From positions 1-5,750 of the forward strand of contig NZ_JACIYL010000228.1 in the NCBI RefSeq assembly GCF_014359955.1: 5,750 nucleotides of DNA, read 5' to 3'. The stretch is from Thermogutta sp. (GTDB taxonomy: Bacteria; Planctomycetota; Planctomycetia; Pirellulales; Thermoguttaceae). Shown here one piece after another: positions 1 through 5,618 of this stretch. Position numbers and translations under genes: made by a program. Positions within the stretch are counted from its first letter, which is position 1; each line of letters starts with the position of its first letter. The notes below the pieces were generated by a model that was not told where the DNA came from, made no database searches, and saw only the letters and a list, made by a program, of their open reading frames with translations.

Positions 1-429
1 GTCCGAAGTACCGGGCACCTCGTTCGCGGCGGTTCGAGAGTCGGCTCTTGGGCTGGGCGTTTCTTCGTCTCCAAGCCACTCCTCTTCTGGAGAAGTTTCA
101 GGGATTTCGCTCTCGTGGGTCTCCCGGTCGGTCTCTCCAGGATTCGTTGCCGGGACTCCGCCGTCCTCAGGGGCGCCGGGTAGAGTTTCTTCATCCCTTT
201 TCAAAAGCCGCTTTTTGTCAAGCGCCGATGAGGGGGCATTGGGGCCGGCTGAGCCTGCGGGTAACTCGTCGCCGCTCATTTGGTTCTCGAATGCGAGACT
301 GTCGTTCTCCAGGTTTTGGACGGCGGCTCGCAGATTGTCAATACAACGGCGGAAATAAATAGCTGTGGCGACTCCCAGGGCGAGGTTCAGTGTCGCCATA
401 AGAATGAAGCTCAGCCACAGACCCAACAT
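1..429 (-). CDS. Membrane-anchored protein with acidic linker, C-terminus outside window (partial)
   Basis: An open reading frame starts at ATG 429-427 and runs 143 codons without a stop to the window edge, so the C-terminal part is missing. Residues 1-26 form one hydrophobic helix (MLGLWLSFILMATLNLALGV...) followed by basic residues (FRRC), which fits an N-terminal membrane anchor with the rest in the cytoplasm. Residues about 30-50 may form a short coiled coil. From about 51 onward the chain is rich in Glu, Asp, Pro, Ser and Thr and looks like a disordered linker to an unseen domain. The gene begins 34 nt after the stop of the SpoIIE-like gene on the same strand, so the two are probably co-transcribed. 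The ribosome site is weak (GGGGTG, about 7 nt before ATG). The function cannot be read from this part. A signalling output domain, such as a GGDEF domain, is a guess from the neighbour only. Confidence 0.72.
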   Translation of the reverse strand, partial: MLGLWLSFILMATLNLALGVATAIYFRRCIDNLRAAVQNLENDSLAFENQMSGDELPAGSAGPNAPSSALDKKRLLKRDEETLPGAPEDGGVPATNPGETDRETHESEIPETSPEEEWLGDEETPSPRADSRTAANEVPGTSD

Positions 430-439
430 GGCGCTGCAC

Positions 440-460
440 CCCGGTTTTCAGGAGGCCGGG
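440..460 (-). repeat. Small intercistronic inverted repeat
   Basis: On the minus strand, between the two signalling genes, CCCGG (460-456) and CCGGG (444-440) can pair around an 11-nt loop. The distal arm leads into the GGGGTG that is the only ribosome-site candidate for the downstream gene, so pairing could limit its translation. The stem is only 5 bp and may be chance. There is no T-run, so it is not a terminator. Confidence 0.25.
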
Positions 461-463
461 AAT

Positions 464-2149
464 TTACGTTGTCTGCTTTTTCCGCGAGTTCCGGGTTGGG
501 GCGGAACTCCGCCGCTTGATCATGAGAATCCCCGCCATACCCTGATCGGTGGAGGTTCGCTCTTCCAGAATGCCCTGGGCCTTCTCGACGAGCGTTTTGA
601 CGGGCAGGTGGAGATGGCTGCTGATCATCGGCAGAAGTTGTGTTTCCCAAAGGGGACGCTGCTGGACATCTTTCGCCTGACGGACGGCGGCCGTGGCCAC
701 AACGAGAACGGAGCCCTCGGGCACCGACCAGCGATGGGGGGTATATCCGGACTCGGGATCGACGCCGAGCAGCGCTCCGCTGGGAGGTACAACCCGATGA
801 CGCTTGGGCGTGATCAGAACGGCATGGATAGTTCCGGCGGAGGCCATGCGGAGACTGGAGCCGCGGGGATCGATCAGGCCACAGAAGATGGCCGCAGCCT
901 GGTCCCCGGCCGATCCTGTCCACAGCGTCAGGTTGAGTTGCTCGACCAGTTTTCCCGGATCTTTGGCGTACTGGCACAGCGATCGCCACGCACTCCGCAC
1001 GGACGTCAGGACAAGGGTGTTGCGCACGGAATCGTCCGGCATTTCACCCATTGCAAAGTGGATGCGGCCATCGCGACCGCAGCACCAGTCGTAAAAGGCG
1101 CCGCCCAGCCGGTCGGTCTCAAGCCAACCCGCAAACTCCCATCCTTCCACGAGCGGGGAAATGACCGGTAACTGGCTGCGGAGGAGGCGCTGAGCCGTTT
1201 CGAGCTGCCGTCGCAGGTGGGCGGCCTGGAGAGCCGTTTGCAGGGCGGCCTCCCGCTCGAGTTCGGCTGCCACCCGACCGGCCGTCACTTCCAAAAGGTC
1301 GATGTCTCTTTCGGTAAAAGTGCGTTCTTCCTGGGCAAAGACCCAAAGTGTTCCCAAAATCGTGGTCGGTGTTGAGATTGGCAGGCACACGGCCGAAGCA
1401 CATGGCTCCGGGGGACGCCAGTGGGCGATCTGGGCAGCGGTTTCCAACGCCACCGCGTGACCCAGCATGGCTTCCAGATCGGCAAGTGATTCCTTGAGTT
1501 TTCGGGGCGGAGCGAGGAGCCGATTGACTGACATCCCCCACACCGCGCGGACTTTGAGATAAGTTGTGCTCTCATCGAGCATATACACCGCAGCCGCCTG
1601 GGCTCCCACGGCGGTCGCCGCCGCGCGGAGGACTTCTTCCAGTCGTCGGGCAAGGTGCTGGGTTTCTTCGGGGTGGGGGATCAGCGGAATAGCCGCAGCC
1701 AGCTCCGCTTCACGCTCCCATAGCGCGGTCCGGGTGGCGAGGATCTCGCCCAGTATGCCTGCCACACTGCGGGCCATTTCGACGGCGGGATGGGCAGGGG
1801 AAAGCTTTTCCCTCACACGATCGGTTGGATCAATTCGGAGGTGACCAAACGGACGACGGTTGCGCTCAGGCTGGCCGCCATCCGCTTGCGGCGCGACCAC
1901 GGGAACATCCTGGGGGCTAGTGGGCTCTCCCCCTGGGATAAACCGAAGAAGACAACCCGTCGCTTCCAGAAAGGAGCGACAGAATTGCCGCCATCCCGCC
2001 ACGGTGCTGACGTCTGCGGAAGGCGGGGGGGTGAACTCTTCGGCAACGATGCGCAAGGATCGCGGGGACATCTCTTGCACGGTTCTCAAACCTTCGCTGG
2101 CATGGTCCATGGTGGTCATCCCTGACAATTGCTTCTCCATAGCACGCAT
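464..2149 (-). CDS. GAF-containing SpoIIE/RsbU-like PP2C protein, probable pseudophosphatase
   Basis: This 561-residue soluble protein has the layout of a sensor-linked PP2C phosphatase. Residues about 50-150 resemble a degenerate GAF-like module (WRQFCRSFLEATGCLLRF, FGHLRID, then a long helix). Residues about 160-295 form a recognisable GAF domain ending in ILGTLWVF and a helix (DIDLLEVTAGRVAAELE). A coiled-coil linker follows at about 296-328. Residues 330-547 match the SpoIIE/RsbU fold: GWEFAGW (336-342), LGGAFYDW (348-355), MGEM (367-370), NLTLWTGSAGDQ (406-417), SAGT (437-440), GALLGV (458-463) and ILMIKRR near the end. In active members the metal sites are GGD, GD, TDG and DD. Here they read GGA (A351), GE (E369), TAA (A487, A488) and an unclear DQ (D535). 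The frame is intact, so this looks like loss of catalysis, not decay of the gene. The first ATG (2149) has no ribosome site. ATG at 2110 has AGGGA about 8 nt upstream and ATG 2119 is also possible, so the true protein may be 10-13 residues shorter. Confidence 0.88.
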   Translation of the reverse strand: MRAMEKQLSGMTTMDHASEGLRTVQEMSPRSLRIVAEEFTPPPSADVSTVAGWRQFCRSFLEATGCLLRFIPGGEPTSPQDVPVVAPQADGGQPERNRRPFGHLRIDPTDRVREKLSPAHPAVEMARSVAGILGEILATRTALWEREAELAAAIPLIPHPEETQHLARRLEEVLRAAATAVGAQAAAVYMLDESTTYLKVRAVWGMSVNRLLAPPRKLKESLADLEAMLGHAVALETAAQIAHWRPPEPCASAVCLPISTPTTILGTLWVFAQEERTFTERDIDLLEVTAGRVAAELEREAALQTALQAAHLRRQLETAQRLLRSQLPVISPLVEGWEFAGWLETDRLGGAFYDWCCGRDGRIHFAMGEMPDDSVRNTLVLTSVRSAWRSLCQYAKDPGKLVEQLNLTLWTGSAGDQAAAIFCGLIDPRGSSLRMASAGTIHAVLITPKRHRVVPPSGALLGVDPESGYTPHRWSVPEGSVLVVATAAVRQAKDVQQRPLWETQLLPMISSHLHLPVKTLVEKAQGILEERTSTDQGMAGILMIKRRSSAPTRNSRKKQTT

Positions 2150-2152
2150 TTA

Positions 2153-2185
2153 TTGTGAACTATTTTCTTTTCGCAGAATTCACAA
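2153..2185. repeat. Inverted repeat TTGTGAA-N19-TTCACAA before the SpoIIE-like gene
   Basis: TTGTGAA (2153-2159) and TTCACAA (2179-2185) form perfect 7-bp arms 19 nt apart, starting 4 nt upstream of the first ATG of the SpoIIE-like gene. They could be operator half-sites or a hairpin in that gene's leader. TGTGA is also the half-site core of CRP-family regulators, but the spacing here is not the usual 6 nt, so the link is speculative. Confidence 0.4.
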
Positions 2186-2208
2186 AGGCCGTCGAGCGAT
2201 CTGGCCTT
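2185..2208. repeat. Inverted repeat AAGGCC-N12-GGCCTT
   Basis: AAGGCC (2185-2190) and GGCCTT (2203-2208) are perfect 6-bp arms around a 12-nt loop, and they abut the TTGTGAA/TTCACAA pair, sharing base 2185. No T-run follows on either strand, so this is not a normal intrinsic terminator. It may be a leader hairpin of the minus-strand gene or a protein-binding site. Confidence 0.35.
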
Positions 2209-2315
2209 CTATACAATCTAGCTTGTGTAGAACTAGTAGCTATTTTGACTTTCTCAGTATTCTCATCGCCTACAGATTCACATCGGAGGCAAGACAGGAA
2301 AAGTGAAATCCCGCA

Positions 2316-2334
2316 CACAAATGGATTGTTTGTG
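2316..2334. repeat. Inverted repeat CACAAA-N7-TTTGTG
   Basis: CACAAA (2316-2321) and TTTGTG (2329-2334) are perfect 6-bp arms around 7 nt. The right arm runs into GAA, giving another TTTGTGAA like the copy at 2153. This is a possible operator, but the arms are short. Confidence 0.35.
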
Positions 2335-2348
2335 AAGTTTGAGAAAGA

Positions 2349-2361
2349 TGTACAGGGTACA
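2349..2361. repeat. Dyad TGTAC-AGG-GTACA, possible operator
   Basis: TGTAC (2349-2353) and GTACA (2357-2361) form a compact 13-bp dyad with a 3-nt centre. This shape is common for sites bound by dimeric helix-turn-helix repressors. It lies in the divergent gap about 300 nt before the barrel gene and 200 nt before the SpoIIE-like gene. No regulator gene is in the window to pair it with. Confidence 0.35.
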
Positions 2362-2650
2362 CGAGAAATTGTGCAGTCTGTCGATTGCATTGAGTGTTGG
2401 TGTTCGGGGAAGTGGGGACACTTTCGCCAATGGGGAAGCCTTGGATCACGCGAAGAGTCTGGCGTGAAAGTGCGAGTTGTGTAGATGGTGGGGGATGTGG
2501 TGAATTGAGTCGCCGGGCCGATCGTGCCGGAGGTATCGATTTTAGCGATTATTTCTGTTTTTCTGGCAGGCTTTGGCCGATGAGCAAAATGCAGTATCGG
2601 CTCTGAACAGCCAGCCGGGCTTGGTCTATCGGCGGCAAGAGGATTGACAC

Positions 2651-2655
2651 GGAGG
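2651..2655 (+). promoter_or_regulatory. Strong ribosome binding site for the BBP7-like gene
   Basis: GGAGG lies 7 nt before GTG 2663-2665. This is an ideal Shine-Dalgarno spacing and fixes the GTG as the start, just before the signal peptide. Confidence 0.85.
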
Positions 2656-2662
2656 CGCACGC

Positions 2663-3910
2663 GTGAGACGAGTGCTTTGGCGAGCAGTCACGGGCGGGAT
2701 GTTGTGGGCCCTGTGCCTGGTTTTGGGAATTCGCCTTGGACCGGCGGCCGAACCGCAAACCGGCAAAAGTCTGGCCTGGATGGCGGAAGAGGGAACGAAC
2801 CAGAACGCCGACCAGGAATGGCCTCTCGGTACGTGGGACAGGGCGGCCTCGCAGGGTGAGCCGATCCCCACCCAAGGCACTGCTCCCTGCTGTGAAATCT
2901 GCGGCGCCGGCTACGACTGCCCTCATCTGTGGTCATGGTACAACGGCGCGAAGATTCTCAATCGCGGTCGGGCAAGACCCAAGCTTCTTTCTGTGGACGC
3001 CCTCGGCAACGGGAGGCTCAACACCAGCGACGCCAATTTCGATGTGGCCGGCGGATATGAAACCCGTGTCCTCTATTATCTGGGTAACGATCGCGAGAAC
3101 CGCGACCAGTTCATCGAGTTCGTGTATTGGGGGCTCAACGAGTGGAAGGATACGCAGGCGGTTCGTGGGGAGCGCGTCACCTACAATTCCGACTTATTTG
3201 GGGGCACCCAGTTTACCGCGGGTGACCTGTTCTCTTTCTACGGTTTGCTCGACTTCAACTACGCGGACACACATCAGATTCGTTACGAGTCGGAAATCAA
3301 CAATTTCGAGTTGAACTGGTGGTTCAAGCCGAGGCCGCGACCCGACCGACTCGCCCTGCTACCGAACGGCCGGTGGCAGCGGCAATGCCAGCCGGGCATG
3401 TATTTCAACTACGCTGTTGGATTTCGCAGCCTCTCCTTCGACGAAGGTTTCACCTTTGACAGTCGGGGAACGGTGATCACCGATGGAGGACCCGAATCAC
3501 TTTACGCCCGGCAGACGATCTGGACTCAAAATGACACGTTTGGAATCCAACTGGCGGGCGAACTATTGTTCCGGCGGCACCGCTTCGAATGGGGAGCCCG
3601 CGTCAAAGCGGCACCCATGTTCAACTGGGCGGAACAGTTCACCGACTTTGCCCTGGCCCATCCACCCCATCACATCACCCGTTATGCAAAGGACGACGAT
3701 GTGTCCTTTATGGGTGAAGTGAGCATCGTCGCCAATTATCGCCTTTGGGATCGTGTCCGCGTGTTTGGGGCCTACGATATGATGTGGCTGGACGGAGTGG
3801 CCCTGGCGCCCGAACAGGTCGATTTCACCCTGCTCAGCCCCGGGCGGATTAACGACAACGGGACCGTGTTCTTCCAGGGCGTTTCTCTTGGATTCGATGT
3901 CGTCTGGTGA
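2663..3910 (+). CDS. BBP7-like outer-membrane beta-barrel protein
   Basis: This 415-residue secreted protein starts at GTG with a strong ribosome site. Residues 1-29 are a signal peptide: Arg at 2-3, a hydrophobic core at about 9-23, and likely cleavage near the GPAA at 26-29. A polar mature N-terminus (30-74) leads to a cysteine cluster (C76, C77, C80, C86, arranged CC-x2-C-x5-C). From about 108 on, alternating aromatic and polar residues suggest membrane strands. The BBP7 (putative beta barrel porin-7) landmarks appear in order: the ESEINNFELNWWF strand (209-221), YAVGFRSLSFDEGF (250-263), NDTFGIQLAGE (290-300), GARVKAAPMFNWAEQ (311-325), the GEVSIVANYRLWD strand (351-363), and WLDGVALAPEQV (375-386). 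The end, GVSLGFDVVW, with aromatic Trp last, fits a BAM-recognised barrel. The family is abundant in planctomycetes; transport or adhesion roles are not established. A terminator follows directly. Confidence 0.87.
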   Translation: MRRVLWRAVTGGMLWALCLVLGIRLGPAAEPQTGKSLAWMAEEGTNQNADQEWPLGTWDRAASQGEPIPTQGTAPCCEICGAGYDCPHLWSWYNGAKILNRGRARPKLLSVDALGNGRLNTSDANFDVAGGYETRVLYYLGNDRENRDQFIEFVYWGLNEWKDTQAVRGERVTYNSDLFGGTQFTAGDLFSFYGLLDFNYADTHQIRYESEINNFELNWWFKPRPRPDRLALLPNGRWQRQCQPGMYFNYAVGFRSLSFDEGFTFDSRGTVITDGGPESLYARQTIWTQNDTFGIQLAGELLFRRHRFEWGARVKAAPMFNWAEQFTDFALAHPPHHITRYAKDDDVSFMGEVSIVANYRLWDRVRVFGAYDMMWLDGVALAPEQVDFTLLSPGRINDNGTVFFQGVSLGFDVVW

Positions 3911-3943
3911 CAGCGCGGCCACTTTGGGCAGAAACCGAGGGAA

Positions 3944-3985
3944 AGCCCCTGGCGATTGACCGGGGGCTGCTTTATTCTGTTTTTT
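3944..3985 (+). terminator. Intrinsic terminator after the BBP7-like gene
   Basis: AGCCCCTGG (3944-3952) pairs with CCGGGGGCT (3960-3968), giving a 9-bp stem with one T-G wobble and a 7-nt loop. A T-rich run follows (3971-3985, ending in six T). It sits 33 nt after the barrel gene's stop. Its T-run ends one base before the first ATG of the next gene, so downstream transcription probably needs read-through or a separate start. Confidence 0.85.
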
Positions 3986-3986
3986 C

Positions 3987-5414
3987 ATGATCACGCGCTG
4001 GCCGGATGGAATCTCTGCCGAACATCGTTCGTCCGCTATGGGGCGGCTTCTCATTGCCTCCGCGCTGGCCGTCCTGGCCGGACGGCTGGCAGTACTCCTC
4101 GTTCCCGGGGCTTTGACGACCGATCCCGACAGCTATCAGCATGTTGCCCGGGAGCTGGTCACACGAGGGAGCTTCAGTCTCGACGGCCGTCCCACGGCCT
4201 ATCGCCCGCCGCTTTACCCGCTGGTGCTGGCAGGGGTTCAGGCCTGCTGGGGCGACTCGTGGCGGATTGGCGTGGCGGGTCTGCATTTATTGATGGGCTG
4301 GGCCACTGCGCTGTGCGCGGCCATTCTCGCAGGCCGAATTGGTGGACTCCGCGCGGCCGTTGCGGCGGTGTTGCTGGCGGGCTTCGATCCCCTTCTCCTG
4401 CATTCCAGCCGACTGGTGATGACAGAAACGCAGAGCGCTTTTCTGGCAGTCCTGGTCGTATGGCTGGCAAGCCGGGTGGCCAACCGCCCCTCAGGTTTCG
4501 CCTGGTTGGCCCTGGGACTGCTTTTGGGCGCGTGTGCCCTGACGAGGCCCACCTTTCTCTTGTGGCCGTTTGCTGCTGGAGGTCTTGCGCTCTTGTTCAC
4601 AGCGCCGGGAAAAGGCGAGAAACCTTTTCGTGAACAAATGACCTCGTCATCACTGGAAGGGCCATCCGCAGGAAATCGCACCGACGTCCCTTCGCGGAGA
4701 TCACGGGGGGCTTCATCCGGGGACATACTTCGTTGGCGGTTGCGCTCCATCTCCTGGCTCGGTTTGGGGGTGATTTTGGCACTGTTGCCGTGGGGACTGC
4801 GGAATCTCTTTGTGTTTGGAAAAGTCATCATCGGGACGACTCATGGGGGATATACGTTCTATCTGGCGAACAATGACGATTTTTATCAGTTTTTGCGGAA
4901 CCCCGAGGACCGCCTGGTCTGGGACGGCGCTGAGTTTAATCGCCGATGGGAGGCCACGGTGGCCACCGAGGCCGGCTCTAACGAGCTGACGGCCGATCGC
5001 CTGGCGTATCGTCGGGCATGGCAAACCGTCCGCGCCCAGCCGGGCATGTTTCTTTATGCGTGCGGGTACCGGTTGCTCCAGTTATGGCGCCCCATTCCCC
5101 ACCAGCTTGACCCTCGTGAACCGCTTTCTGTGCGGCTGGCTCGATGGGGAGTGGGGGTATTCTCTCTGGTGGAATACCTTTTCGCACTGGTCGGTTTGAC
5201 TTTCGTGATCAGAAAGGCTCGACGGGAAGGGGAGACCTCCGCGTGGGCCCTCGCCGTGTGGGGATTGGGTCTGGCAATCACCCTCAGCGTTGTTCACACC
5301 TTCTACTGGAGCAACGTTCGGATGAGGACGCCGCTTGCTCCCGTTCTGGCGGTGTGGGCCGCCGTGGGAATGCAGCAGTGCCTGCGAAAAGGACGCCCGA
5401 ATGATGCTCGGTAA
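3987..5414 (+). CDS. GT-C family membrane glycosyltransferase (PMT_2/ArnT-like)
   Basis: This 475-residue polytopic membrane protein has the layout of lipid-phosphate-sugar-dependent transferases (Dol-P-Man or ArnT-like, PMT_2). Such enzymes move a sugar from a polyprenyl-phosphate carrier to a protein, lipid or glycan outside the cytoplasmic membrane. Helix 1 is at about 20-40. The first periplasmic loop has the expected acidic motif DPDSY (46-50) and YRPPLYPLVLA (72-82). Later landmarks are MTET (145-148), LTRPTFLLWP (185-194), LLPWGLRNLFVFG (266-278), the GG and FYLANN stretch (287-296), and near the end RMRTPLAPVLAVWAA (445-459). Residues about 208-248 form a polar Ser/Arg-rich loop with no helix. 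The ATG at 3987 follows the terminator T-run with no ribosome site, and an in-frame TGA at 3957 excludes an earlier start. ATG 4038 (residue 18), just before helix 1, is an alternative, also without a clear ribosome site. Sugar and acceptor cannot be told. Confidence 0.85.
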   Translation: MITRWPDGISAEHRSSAMGRLLIASALAVLAGRLAVLLVPGALTTDPDSYQHVARELVTRGSFSLDGRPTAYRPPLYPLVLAGVQACWGDSWRIGVAGLHLLMGWATALCAAILAGRIGGLRAAVAAVLLAGFDPLLLHSSRLVMTETQSAFLAVLVVWLASRVANRPSGFAWLALGLLLGACALTRPTFLLWPFAAGGLALLFTAPGKGEKPFREQMTSSSLEGPSAGNRTDVPSRRSRGASSGDILRWRLRSISWLGLGVILALLPWGLRNLFVFGKVIIGTTHGGYTFYLANNDDFYQFLRNPEDRLVWDGAEFNRRWEATVATEAGSNELTADRLAYRRAWQTVRAQPGMFLYACGYRLLQLWRPIPHQLDPREPLSVRLARWGVGVFSLVEYLFALVGLTFVIRKARREGETSAWALAVWGLGLAITLSVVHTFYWSNVRMRTPLAPVLAVWAAVGMQQCLRKGRPNDAR

Positions 5415-5618
5415 TTTCCGAACAGTCTGCCGCGCGTCGTTCCGGTGCAAACAAGATGCCTCGCAAAAGGCGCGGCGGGCCGCTCGTCAGACACGGGCAC
5501 GCTCACGCGCCGGAGCGAATGTCAGCCCCCAGCCGGTTCCGTGTTGACAATGTCGTCAATAAGGTCGATCGGCCTCTGAAAAGACCTTTGAAGACGGAGT
5601 TTTTCGCTCTGTTCGGTC
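5415..5618. other. Convergent intergenic gap
   Basis: This 204-nt gap separates the stop of the glycosyltransferase gene from the stop of the minus-strand gene entering from the right. It should hold transcript ends for both. The only regular structure seen is the AAGGTC/GACCTT repeat listed separately, and no classical terminator with stem and T-run is evident. A minus-strand frame (5522-5716) ends here, in another phase from the right-hand gene; see findings. Confidence 0.5.
5561..5588. repeat. Inverted repeat AAGGTC-N16-GACCTT in the convergent gap
   Basis: AAGGTC (5561-5566) and GACCTT (5583-5588) are perfect 6-bp arms 16 nt apart. TTGAC/GTCAA (5544-5548 and 5555-5559) is a second small dyad just upstream. 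Either could help end transcripts from one side, but the stems are short and no T-run follows directly. Confidence 0.25.

Larger units (their letters stand above)
2150..2662. other. Divergent intergenic region, AT-richer half next to the SpoIIE-like gene
   Basis: This gap of about 513 nt lies between two divergently transcribed genes and should hold both promoters and leaders. The part at 2150-2400 is clearly AT-richer than the flanking genes and contains several short inverted repeats, listed separately. Promoter matches are poor. TTGACT at 2245-2250 on the plus strand resembles a -35 box, but no good -10 lies 16-18 nt downstream. TATAGA on the minus strand (about 2208-2213) resembles a -10 but has no -35 partner. 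Open frames across the gap (2160-2660 minus, 2155-2484 plus) start at GTG without ribosome sites and have compositions unlike the real genes. No RNA gene is recognised. Confidence 0.6.

Noticed and set aside
365..1171. 268-residue plus-strand open frame
   Set aside because: It lies antisense to the SpoIIE-like gene, has no recognisable domain, and its composition (many His, Arg, Gly, Pro) fits a reverse-strand shadow of a GC-rich gene.
2155..2484. 109-residue plus-strand open frame in the divergent gap
   Set aside because: GTG start without a ribosome site, AT-rich non-coding composition, no recognisable motif, and it overlaps the inverted-repeat cluster.
2644..2649. TTGACA, a perfect -35 hexamer
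   Set aside because: It lies 1 nt before the ribosome site of the barrel gene, so a matching -10 would fall inside the coding sequence, and none is visible there.
2160..2660. 166-residue minus-strand open frame across the divergent gap
   Set aside because: It starts at GTG without a ribosome site inside the barrel gene's own ribosome-site region. It is rich in Ser, Thr, Pro and Arg with no domain, and would leave no promoter space for the genes on either side.
3956..3978. TTGACC with TATTCT as a promoter for the glycosyltransferase
   Set aside because: The spacing is only 11 nt, and both boxes are part of the terminator loop, stem and T-run.
3956..4633. 225-residue plus-strand open frame
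   Set aside because: It overlaps the glycosyltransferase in another phase, begins at TTG inside the terminator, and shows no membrane-helix or domain pattern.
5563..5574. Near-palindrome GGTCGATCGGCC
   Set aside because: One pair is mismatched and such GATC-centred short palindromes are expected by chance in GC-rich DNA.
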